Source of the DNA: an uncultured Dysgonomonas sp.
GTDB taxonomy: Bacteria; Bacteroidota; Bacteroidia; Bacteroidales; Dysgonomonadaceae
Assembly: GCA_937875275.1 (NCBI GenBank)
Contig: CALNCC010000083.1
Coordinates: 1-24,317 of the forward strand
Direction of reading: 5' to 3'
Length of the DNA: 24,317 nucleotides
The notes below the pieces were generated by a model. It was given only the letters and a program-made list of their open reading frames with translations, had not been told where the DNA came from and made no database searches. Position numbers and translations under genes: made by a program. Positions 18,064 through 24,317 of this stretch are shown piece after piece; position 1 is the stretch's first letter; the number at the start of each line of letters is the position of its first letter.

Positions 18064-19392
18064 ATGAGAGCTTTAAGACTAATAATACAACGCGAATACC
18101 ATGCAGCCGTAAGAACTCGCGCTTTTCTGTTGACGACTATTCTCACACCACTTGCCATGATTGTCATCGTTCTGCTTCCGGGACTATTGTCCAAGACGGC
18201 AAAGGACTCGGATATACAACAGATATACGTAGTAGACCGGTCGGGCTTGTACGCCTCTCTGTTCGAATCGTCGGAGAACTATACATTTATCAATATGAAC
18301 GAGCCTCCCGAAAATTCGAACAAAACGATGGGAGAAGTTTATGCCTTGCTGACGATAAATGGCGATCTAAACATCGATCCCACGGCGATAACTTTTTTTT
18401 CGGAGAAGCAGCAGCCGTCTAAAGATTTGATAAGATATATAAACAGCACATTATCCGAAGCTGTAAAGAACAAGGAGATACAAGAATACACCGCACGGAT
18501 GGGAATTGACGGTAACGTAGTAGGTGATATCAATCGCATATTGCTGTCGAAAGATCGCATACAGGTAAGCACTAAACGTTGGATTGAAGACGGACATGCC
18601 ACCGAAACGGCAGGAGAGACAGCTTCATTGCTGGGCATGGGGTTGACATTCTTCATGTTCTTCTTCGTTATGATGTATGGATCTATTGTGATGCAGAGCG
18701 TAACGGAGGAGAAAACGAACCGTATAGTAGAAGTTATTGTCTCATCCACCAAGCCGTTCAACCTTATGATGGGCAAGATAATAGCCGTTGCCCTCACGGG
18801 GTTGACACAATTGTTAGTATGGGGAACTATTATTACCGTAGGGTTGGTTTTTATTGCCGGAGTCTTTGGATTTAATGCTACCGATCTCAACCCCGAAGAT
18901 ATGCAAGCCTTATCCATGTCCGCATCGGGCAGCCATGATTTCAGCAATCTGGCAAACGACATTGTGTCAGCCAATTGGATTAAAATTTTCTTTTGTTTTG
19001 CACTGTATTTTGTTGGAGGCTACTTGCTCTATTCATCTCTGTTTGCTATGTTCGGGTCGGCAGCCAACGACGCACAAGAGGCTCAACAATTCATTATGCC
19101 CATCACATTCATTCTGTTTTTTTCGTTCTATATGGGCTATGCCGCCGCAGCCAATCCCGAAGGCTCGCTCGCATTTTGGGGGTCTATCATTCCGTTCACT
19201 TCGCCTATTGTGATGATGGTACGCGTACCACTGGATGTTCCCGTATGGGAGCTTATGCTCTCCGTCGCCCTGTTGTTTGTTACAGCGATATTGGCAATCA
19301 AAATGGCGGGAAAAATATATCGCATAGGCATTCTCATGCATGGCAAGAAGATGACTTTTAAAGAAATATTTAAATGGTTGAAGTATAAGTAA
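18064..19392 (+). CDS. ABC-2 type transporter permease (NatB-like)
   Basis: This 442-residue permease is the partner of the upstream ATPase. An N-terminal membrane segment (RAFLLTTILTPLAMIVIVLLPGL, residues about 20-42) is followed by an extracytoplasmic domain of about 150 residues. After that comes a cluster of five or six hydrophobic helices: MGLTFFMFFFVMMYGSIVMQ, ALTGLTQLLVWGTIITVGLVF, IFFCFALYFVGGYLLYSSLF, ITFILFFSFYMGYAAA and a C-terminal pair. The segment SVTEEKTNRIVEVIVSSTKPF at about 220-240 is the conserved coupling-loop motif of ABC-2 permeases. The open frame extends 14 codons further upstream to 18022, but that part overlaps the ATPase gene; the ATG at 18064 gives the usual start. 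The substrate is unknown. Confidence 0.9.
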   Translation: MRALRLIIQREYHAAVRTRAFLLTTILTPLAMIVIVLLPGLLSKTAKDSDIQQIYVVDRSGLYASLFESSENYTFINMNEPPENSNKTMGEVYALLTINGDLNIDPTAITFFSEKQQPSKDLIRYINSTLSEAVKNKEIQEYTARMGIDGNVVGDINRILLSKDRIQVSTKRWIEDGHATETAGETASLLGMGLTFFMFFFVMMYGSIVMQSVTEEKTNRIVEVIVSSTKPFNLMMGKIIAVALTGLTQLLVWGTIITVGLVFIAGVFGFNATDLNPEDMQALSMSASGSHDFSNLANDIVSANWIKIFFCFALYFVGGYLLYSSLFAMFGSAANDAQEAQQFIMPITFILFFSFYMGYAAAANPEGSLAFWGSIIPFTSPIVMMVRVPLDVPVWELMLSVALLFVTAILAIKMAGKIYRIGILMHGKKMTFKEIFKWLKYK

Positions 19393-19430
19393 ATCGAGTG
19401 AAAAGATATTAAAAAGAAATACAAGAGAGA

Positions 19431-19452
19431 ATACAAAGCACTATCTTTGTAT
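19431..19452 (+). promoter_or_regulatory. Inverted repeat overlapping a -7 box upstream of dsbD
   Basis: The sequence ATACAAAG, six spacer bases, then CTTTGTAT forms a perfect 8-bp inverted repeat. Its right arm is part of TATCTTTG (19442-19449), a match to the Bacteroidetes -7 consensus, 80-90 nt before the dsbD ATG. A second match, TAAATTTG, lies at 19459-19466. Neither has a clear -33 box. The palindrome could be a repressor operator or coincidence. Confidence 0.35.
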
Positions 19453-19531
19453 CGATTTTAAATTTGATGTGAAAATTTTGAACAATAAATAAACAACCTT
19501 TTATCATACCTATAAAAAAAGAACTTGATTG

Positions 19532-21583
19532 ATGAAAAAGATTTTTCTCTTATTACTGGCACTATCGTTCGTTATAGTAGCGAAGGCGCAAACAGATCCG
19601 GTAACGTGGCTAACCAGTATCTTGGATAAAGGAAATGGCGAAGTAGAACTGACCTTCAAGGGGACGATTGCTCCTACATGGTATGTCTACGACACAGAGA
19701 TACCTGACAACGGGCCGTTCCCTGCCGAATTGAATATAGAAACCCTGAAAGGAGCTACCGCGGTAGGTAAATTCAAAGCGATAGACTCTAAGGCACATAA
19801 GAAATACGACGATATTTTCGGCATGGATGTAACATACTATGAAAACAATGTTACGTTTGCGCAACGTCTAAAAATAACAGACCGGGCAGCATTTCGTCTC
19901 GAAGGAGATTTTCGTTCGCAGGCCTGTACAACAGTCGACGGGCAATGCATGATGCTGACAGAAGACCTTGATTTCGGATCAGCCGATCTGCCCAAAACAC
20001 TTGTGATAGAAGCGGCAGCACCGGTAGCTAACCAACCGAAGGAAACAGAGAAACCTGTAGAGACGGCTGTCGGAATCCTTCCATCTGATTCGGTAGAGAC
20101 AGCACAAACCGACCTCAACATTCAGAATGAAGACCGAGACCCATCTTATCTGTGGACGCCGGTTATCAGCGAAGTTGAAGCTTTTGGCGCGGTAGGCAGC
20201 ACCAAAGACCTCACGTTGTTGTGGATTTTCGTACTTGGTTTCGGTGGGGGGCTTATCGCTTTGCTTACTCCGTGCGTATGGCCAATGATACCGATGACTG
20301 TTAGTTTCTTCCTAAAAAGAAATAAGAAAGATAAAGGCAAAGCCATTCGTGAAGCTATAACATACGGCTTGGCGATCATACTCATATACACACTACTCGG
20401 GCTTGTCATTACCGCTATATTCGGACCAAGTGCACTGAATGATTTATCGACAAGTGCAACTTTCAATATTCTGTTTTTTGCATTGTTGGTGTTCTTTGCC
20501 GTTTCATTCTTCGGAGCATTCGAGATACGTTTACCGTCTTCGTGGTCTACCAAGATGGATAGCAAAGCCGACTCTACAACAGGCATTGTCAGCATATTCT
20601 TCATGGCATTTACATTGGCTTTGGTCTCTTTCTCGTGTACCGGCCCTGTGATTGGCGGATTGTTGGTCGAAGCCGCAAGTTCAGGCTCGCTTCTTGCTCC
20701 GGCAATAGGTATGATTGGATTTTCCATAGCACTGGCAATTCCATTTGCTCTGTTTGCAATATTCCCGTCGTGGCTCGAAAGCATGCCTAAATCGGGCGGA
20801 TGGCTCAACTCGGTAAAAGTAGTTCTTGGTTTCCTTGAATTGGCTCTTGCCTTCAAATTTTTATCGGTTGCCGACCTTGCCTATGGCTGGGGAATCCTCG
20901 ACCGTGAAGTATTCCTCGTGCTTTGGATCATTATATTTGTACTGTTGGGAGCGTATCTGTTAGGCAAACTGAAAATGCCTCACGACAGCGACTTGAAACA
21001 TGTATCTGTAACCCGCCTGTTCCTATCCATCATATCATTGTCTTTTGCGCTGTATATGGTTCCCGGATTGTGGGGTGCACCATTGAAAGCGATAAGCGCA
21101 TTTGCTCCGCCATTGTATACACAAGACTTTAGTCTGTATGACGGTGCTGTGCATGCTAAGTTTGACGACTATGAGACAGGAATGGAGTATGCGAAGCGCA
21201 ATAACAAGCCTGTGATGATAGACTTCTCAGGATTCGGATGTGTCAATTGCCGCAAGATGGAATCTTCGGTATGGATAGACCCTCGCGTGAAAAGTAAATT
21301 GGAGAACGACTATGTCCTCATCACGCTGATGGTAGACGACAAACACAAATTGCCGGAAGTGATGGAAGTAGAGGAAAACGGATCGAAAACAAAACTGAAA
21401 ACAATAGGCGACAAATGGGGTTATCTGCAACGCCACAAGTTCGGCACAAGTTCGCAACCTTATTATGTGTTGTTAGACGCTGACGGCAAACCAATAGGCC
21501 CTTCTTATGCCTACAACGAAGATGTGGACAAATACATTCAGTTTCTGAACACAGGATTGGATAATTTCAAGAAAAAAGATTAA
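19532..21583 (+). CDS. dsbD: Thiol:disulfide interchange protein DsbD
   Basis: This is a 683-residue membrane protein that carries electrons from cytoplasmic thioredoxin to the periplasm. After a signal peptide (to Ala19 in AKAQ) comes an N-terminal DsbD-alpha-like domain (residues 22-150) with Cys132 and Cys139, spaced six residues apart, one more than in E. coli. A low-complexity linker spans about 155-195. The membrane domain of eight segments carries Cys248 in LLTPCVWPM and Cys369 in SFSCTGPVIGG. The C-terminal thioredoxin-like domain has Cys570-Val-Asn-Cys573 (DFSGFGCVNC). All six working cysteines are present, so the complete relay is intact. The start is ATG 19532; an adjacent in-frame TTG is less likely. 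The gene is preceded by 139 nt with promoter-like boxes and followed by an intrinsic terminator. Confidence 0.95.
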   Translation: MKKIFLLLLALSFVIVAKAQTDPVTWLTSILDKGNGEVELTFKGTIAPTWYVYDTEIPDNGPFPAELNIETLKGATAVGKFKAIDSKAHKKYDDIFGMDVTYYENNVTFAQRLKITDRAAFRLEGDFRSQACTTVDGQCMMLTEDLDFGSADLPKTLVIEAAAPVANQPKETEKPVETAVGILPSDSVETAQTDLNIQNEDRDPSYLWTPVISEVEAFGAVGSTKDLTLLWIFVLGFGGGLIALLTPCVWPMIPMTVSFFLKRNKKDKGKAIREAITYGLAIILIYTLLGLVITAIFGPSALNDLSTSATFNILFFALLVFFAVSFFGAFEIRLPSSWSTKMDSKADSTTGIVSIFFMAFTLALVSFSCTGPVIGGLLVEAASSGSLLAPAIGMIGFSIALAIPFALFAIFPSWLESMPKSGGWLNSVKVVLGFLELALAFKFLSVADLAYGWGILDREVFLVLWIIIFVLLGAYLLGKLKMPHDSDLKHVSVTRLFLSIISLSFALYMVPGLWGAPLKAISAFAPPLYTQDFSLYDGAVHAKFDDYETGMEYAKRNNKPVMIDFSGFGCVNCRKMESSVWIDPRVKSKLENDYVLITLMVDDKHKLPEVMEVEENGSKTKLKTIGDKWGYLQRHKFGTSSQPYYVLLDADGKPIGPSYAYNEDVDKYIQFLNTGLDNFKKKD

Positions 21584-21599
21584 TCAAGAATAACAACGG

Positions 21600-21634
21600 G
21601 AAGCAGACACAAAATCTGCTTCTCTCTCTTTTTT
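21600..21634 (+). terminator. Intrinsic terminator of dsbD
   Basis: The 8-bp stem GAAGCAGA / TCTGCTTC (21600-21607 and 21615-21622) has a 7-nt loop and is followed by a pyrimidine tract ending in a run of T. It lies 17 nt after the dsbD stop and immediately before mazG. Confidence 0.85.
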
Positions 21635-21642
21635 GGGGGGAG
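21635..21642 (+). promoter_or_regulatory. Strong Shine-Dalgarno-like ribosome binding site of mazG
   Basis: GGGGGGAG ends 5 nt before the ATG at 21648. Such purine-rich, anti-SD-matching sites are uncommon in Bacteroidetes, whose genes in this window mostly lack one. It decides the start over a TTG at 21633 that would lie within the terminator and G tract. Confidence 0.55.
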
Positions 21643-21647
21643 AACAT

Positions 21648-22436
21648 ATGAAACATACGAGAGAAGAAAAGATGGAAGCCTTTGGCAGGCTGCTTGATGT
21701 GATGGACGAATTGCGTGTAAAATGTCCGTGGGATGCGAAACAGACAAACGAGAGTTTGCGGACAAACACAATAGAGGAGACATACGAACTGTGCGAAGCT
21801 TTAGTAAAAGACGACAATGATGCCATCCGTAAAGAATTAGGGGATGTGTTGTTGCACGTCGTTTTCTATTCGAAGATTGGCGAAGAGAAGCAAGCATTCG
21901 ATATCTCCGATGTTTGCCAATCGTTATGCGAGAAGCTGATCTACCGCCATCCTCACGTTTTCGGTGAAGATAAAGCAAAGACTGCCGGAGAGGTGGAACA
22001 ATCGTGGGAGCAATTGAAACTGAAAGAGAAAGGCGGAAACAAAACCGTATTGGAAGGCGTGCCCGCTTCCCTGCCGTCTATCCCCAAGGCGCACAGAATA
22101 CAAGATAAAGCGCGTAATGTCGGCTTCGATTGGGACAAAAAGGAAGATGTATGGGCGAAAGTGCAAGAAGAGTTTGGCGAACTGAAAAACGAAATAGACC
22201 GGATGGATACTGACCGGATGGAATCAGAATTTGGAGATTTATTTTTCAGTCTGATCAATGCAGCGCGGTTGTATAAAATAAATCCGGATAATGCGTTGGA
22301 AAAAACCAATCAAAAATTTATCCGACGGTTCAATTATATAGAACAGCAAGCCAAAATGAAAGATGTAAACATAAAGGATATGTCTCTCGCGGAAATGGAC
22401 GCACTATGGAACGAGGCTAAAGGCAAAGGGTTGTGA
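21648..22436 (+). CDS. mazG: Nucleoside triphosphate pyrophosphohydrolase MazG
   Basis: This is a 262-residue tandem-domain MazG that hydrolyses nucleoside triphosphates to monophosphates plus pyrophosphate, a house-cleaning function and in E. coli linked to stress signalling. Domain one (residues 8-115) has CPWD (26-29), the metal-binding EETYE (43-47) and Glu63 with Asp66 in KELGDVLLHVVF. Domain two (about 155-250) has VQEEFGELKNE and ESEFGDLFFSLINAARL, with the same ExxE...ExxD pattern. Length and layout match the E. coli type. It follows the dsbD terminator directly with a strong ribosome binding site and converges on menG with 15 nt between the stops. Confidence 0.95.
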   Translation: MKHTREEKMEAFGRLLDVMDELRVKCPWDAKQTNESLRTNTIEETYELCEALVKDDNDAIRKELGDVLLHVVFYSKIGEEKQAFDISDVCQSLCEKLIYRHPHVFGEDKAKTAGEVEQSWEQLKLKEKGGNKTVLEGVPASLPSIPKAHRIQDKARNVGFDWDKKEDVWAKVQEEFGELKNEIDRMDTDRMESEFGDLFFSLINAARLYKINPDNALEKTNQKFIRRFNYIEQQAKMKDVNIKDMSLAEMDALWNEAKGKGL

Positions 22437-22454
22437 AGAACGACCCTTTTCTTA
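22425..22454 (+). terminator. Probable intrinsic terminator overlapping the mazG stop
   Basis: AAAGGGT (22425-22431) and ACCCTTT (22443-22449) form a 7-bp stem, extendable by a wobble pair, with TTTTCTT following on the plus strand. The hairpin includes the mazG stop codon and lies at the convergent end with menG. The minus strand lacks a T run, so it serves mazG. Confidence 0.6.
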
Positions 22455-23189
22455 TTTGGTAGCCAAATACATAGAGCAGATGCCGAATGTGTATGATTTG
22501 TATATTGCTTTGCCGAATCCGCATCGCAAAAGGGTGTCAGTCATCCCCTTTCCTTGTATGAATGCTGCTATCGACTTTGGCAAGTAAGAATATGCCGATT
22601 GATCTTTCGAAATCAAACGACCTACTGTCGGGATAAATACTTTGGAGTATAGCCAGTACCCCTGTTTCATAGGGAAGTGTTGCGGTGTAGACAGCTCGAG
22701 TATCATCAATTGTCCACCGGGACGCAATACGCGTGATATCTCGGTCAGCCCTTGTTCGAGGTTTTCGAAATTGCGAACTCCGAATGCTACAATGGCTGCA
22801 TCATAGCTGTTGTCTTCTATGTCGAGGGCAAGGCAATCTTGCTTGCTGAAAGATATTCTATTTCCCAATCCCCGCTTTTTTACTTTAGCACGGGCAACAT
22901 CCATCATTTTCTCTGAGATGTCGATTCCAAGAATACTCTCGGGTTTGAGAATATTATATGCCTCTACCGCCAGGTCGCCTGTACCTGTCGCTATGTCGAG
23001 TATATTTTTAGGATTTGATTTTTTTAGTGCGGATAATCCCTTCTTTCTCCAGCCTATATCGATTCCCATCGAAAGAGTGTGGTTGAGGGTGTCGTATTTC
23101 TCTGCTATGGAGTCGAACATTTGCTCTACTTGAGCTCCCTTTGGTTGAGAGCTCTCGTAGGGCAATATTTTCTCTGCTTCGTTTGTCAT
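22452..23189 (-). CDS. menG: Demethylmenaquinone methyltransferase (MenG/UbiE)
   Basis: This 245-residue SAM-dependent methyltransferase carries out the last step of menaquinone synthesis, methylating demethylmenaquinone. Motif I is ILDIATGTGDLAV (residues 63-75), GIDISEKMM (88-96) holds the acidic SAM-binding residue, AFGVRNFEN (135-143) is the ubiE family signature, and VLRPGGQLMILELS (154-167) follows. Length is typical of bacterial MenG. Bacteroidetes use menaquinone, so MenG rather than UbiE is the sensible name. It follows the small ORF by 16 nt and lies in the same direction as zeta kinase and purC, suggesting a common transcript. The ATG start is clear. Confidence 0.95.
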   Translation of the reverse strand: MTNEAEKILPYESSQPKGAQVEQMFDSIAEKYDTLNHTLSMGIDIGWRKKGLSALKKSNPKNILDIATGTGDLAVEAYNILKPESILGIDISEKMMDVARAKVKKRGLGNRISFSKQDCLALDIEDNSYDAAIVAFGVRNFENLEQGLTEISRVLRPGGQLMILELSTPQHFPMKQGYWLYSKVFIPTVGRLISKDQSAYSYLPKSIAAFIQGKGMTDTLLRCGFGKAIYKSYTFGICSMYLATK

Positions 23190-23205
23190 GCTCTTTATAG
23201 GGAAG

Positions 23206-23373
23206 TTACGGATTCACTTTCTCTATGTTGCATGCATTCACTTTTACTATTTTCCCTTCTTTGCTGAAGAAAAGAGCTCCGTTCTCTTTTTGTTTTTCTT
23301 CAATCAAGCGGTTGTAAGATATATGCAAACCTTTCAACAACTTTTCTCTCAAAACAATTTCACGTTGCGTCAT
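23206..23373 (-). CDS. Small 55-residue protein of unknown function, paired with the zeta-like kinase
   Basis: The ATG lies 3 nt after the zeta kinase stop and the TAA 16 nt before menG. The frame encodes 55 residues: MTQREIVLREKLLKGLHISY at the start, a Lys/Glu-rich middle (LIEEKQKENG), then GALFFSKEGKIVKV, which reads like a beta hairpin. The product is mildly basic, has no signal or membrane segment, and one cysteine. A random open frame of this length is possible, but the tight fit between two stops and starts suggests a real gene. The position next to a zeta-type kinase suggests an antitoxin or regulatory partner; homology to known epsilon or PezA antitoxins is not evident. Confidence 0.6.
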   Translation of the reverse strand: MTQREIVLREKLLKGLHISYNRLIEEKQKENGALFFSKEGKIVKVNACNIEKVNP

Positions 23374-23376
23374 AGC

Positions 23377-23940
23377 TTAGTCCTTTATTTGATTATATGT
23401 TCTTTCGTTATAAATAGAAACAGTTTCATTTTTCTTGCCTTCGGCTATCAACTCGAACGGGTTGATGGAATTGTCTATTACCATCCAAAAATCCGTTACC
23501 GGAGTGTATAGCGTAAACAGATTATGTCTTCCTGCGTCATATCTTCTTCTTATTACATCAGACGGCACATTGTGTCCTCCCGATTTTACCCTCTCCTGCA
23601 CTCTTCGTATAGCCAGTTCGGGCGAGTTGAGCCAGAAGTAGATAAGCGTAACAAAGTATCCTTCTTTCTGTGCCTTCTCTATAAACTTTGCGTAAGATTT
23701 CGTCGCCAATGTCGTTTCTATGGCAAAGTCCTCTTCCAATCTCAACATTTCATTCATTCGCAGCAGCATTATCCTTCCTGCCTGTATAGCTGCCTTTTCG
23801 GGCTGGAAGGGAGATAATCCTTTGGCTATCTCGTCTGCATTTATAAACTCCTTACATTTTACTATCTCAGGCAGCATCGTATACGATGCAGTAGTTTTGC
23901 CTGCGCCGTTACAGCCCGATATTATGTAAAGATTAGGCAT
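23377..23940 (-). CDS. Zeta toxin family kinase (short chromosomal form)
   Basis: This 187-residue P-loop protein has Walker A GCNGAGKTT (residues 9-17), NADEIAKGLSPFQPEKAA (34-51) with the conserved Asp36, ETTLA (75-79), and a basic segment HNVPSDVIRRRYD (123-135) that matches the substrate- and ATP-contacting arginines of zeta toxins. VIDNS (154-158) closes the core. Characterised zeta/PezT enzymes phosphorylate UDP-N-acetylglucosamine and stop cell-wall synthesis, and are 250-290 residues long. This one has the core only, so the substrate may differ. No epsilon-type antitoxin gene lies upstream: purC ends 36 nt before it. A 55-residue ORF follows after 3 nt. It may act as a toxin, as a housekeeping kinase, or against phage. 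Confidence 0.82.
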   Translation of the reverse strand: MPNLYIISGCNGAGKTTASYTMLPEIVKCKEFINADEIAKGLSPFQPEKAAIQAGRIMLLRMNEMLRLEEDFAIETTLATKSYAKFIEKAQKEGYFVTLIYFWLNSPELAIRRVQERVKSGGHNVPSDVIRRRYDAGRHNLFTLYTPVTDFWMVIDNSINPFELIAEGKKNETVSIYNERTYNQIKD

Positions 23941-23976
23941 ATTTCGATTCCCTTCAATCTATTTAGACCTCAGTTT

Positions 23977-24317
23977 TTACTTTTGGTTTAAATAGCTTGT
24001 TATATTCTTCTCTATTCTGTTTTCAACATCTGCGCTGTCAGCTTTCACAAATTGTTCGCCAACAATCTTTTCGTATAACTCTATATAACGATCCGACACG
24101 CTTTCGCAATATGCCTCAGTCATTTCAGGAACCGACTGTCCGTCTTTGCCTTGAAATCCGTTATCCATAAGCCATTTGCGTACAAATTCTTTAGATAATT
24201 GTCTTTGCTCCTCCCCTTTCTCGAAGAGGATTTGATATGTGTCTGCATAGAAATAACGAGACGAATCCGGTGTATGAATCTCATCTATAAGATAGATTTT
24301 CCCATCTTTTTTTCCGA
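23977..24317 (-). CDS. purC: Phosphoribosylaminoimidazole-succinocarboxamide synthase PurC, C-terminal part
   Basis: Only the C-terminal 112 residues are in the window; the gene runs off its right end. The residues include GKIYLIDEIHTPDSSRYFYA, LSKEFVRKWLMDNGFQGKDG and VPEMTEAYCESVSDRYIELY, which are diagnostic of the larger Bacteroidetes-type SAICAR synthetase. The enzyme condenses CAIR and aspartate in purine synthesis. The reading frame is intact. The stop lies 36 nt before the zeta kinase gene, with no terminator visible between, so readthrough is plausible. Confidence 0.93.
   Translation of the reverse strand, partial: GKKDGKIYLIDEIHTPDSSRYFYADTYQILFEKGEEQRQLSKEFVRKWLMDNGFQGKDGQSVPEMTEAYCESVSDRYIELYEKIVGEQFVKADSADVENRIEKNITSYLNQK

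Noticed and set aside
18339..18974. A 211-codon open frame on the minus strand within the permease gene.
   Set aside because: It is antisense to a clearly coding ABC-2 permease; its residue composition (Ser/Thr/Ile/Pro-rich, no domain pattern) is what an antisense shadow gives.
20146..20856. A 236-codon minus-strand open frame within dsbD.
   Set aside because: It lies opposite the membrane domain of DsbD, whose conserved cysteines and helices are unmistakable; no motif is seen in the antisense product.
22452..24317. A mobile element or integrated cassette carrying the zeta kinase.
   Set aside because: No transposase, integrase, target-site duplication or terminal repeats are visible around the kinase and its partner ORF.

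Overview
The window looks like chromosomal DNA from a Bacteroidota bacterium, most likely order Bacteroidales (Dysgonomonas/Parabacteroides-like; the genus is a guess). The evidence is the gene content and order (a run of PpiC/SurA-type foldases followed by an OstA-like protein and mutL), the Bacteroidetes-type PurC, lipoprotein signals ending in Ser-Cys or Thr-Cys, promoter -7 boxes of the TAnnTTTG type, and the general lack of Shine-Dalgarno sequences. Coding density is high and no stretch over 300 bases lacks a gene. I saw no rRNA, tRNA, CRISPR array, insertion sequence or prophage gene.

Layout: (1) 1-2952, minus strand: three consecutive HlyD/RND-type periplasmic adaptor lipoproteins, the last cut by the window edge. 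(2) 3123-4442, minus: Na+/H+ antiporter NhaA with a good Bacteroidetes promoter. (3) 4700-12467, plus: an envelope-biogenesis run of a two-domain parvulin, a lipoprotein relative without a visible catalytic domain, a SurA-like foldase and an OstA/LptA-like protein, ending in mutL. (4) 12476-14961, minus: marC followed by two fucosyltransferase-like genes of different families (GT23/NodZ-like, then GT11). (5) 15110-19392, plus: dnaG, which has a frame break inside its zinc finger as sequenced, then an ABC-2 ATPase/permease pair. (6) 19532-22436, plus: DsbD and MazG, separated by a clear intrinsic terminator. (7) 22452-24317, minus: purC (partial), a short zeta-toxin-like kinase, a 55-residue unannotated ORF and menG, spaced like one operon.

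Most of the window is housekeeping. Parvulins, SurA, OstA and DsbD all serve folding and assembly of exported and outer-membrane proteins. MutL, DnaG and MazG serve replication and nucleotide-pool quality. The most unusual items are the dnaG frame break, the zeta-kinase plus 55-residue ORF pair between purC and menG, and the paired unrelated fucosyltransferase-like genes downstream of marC.
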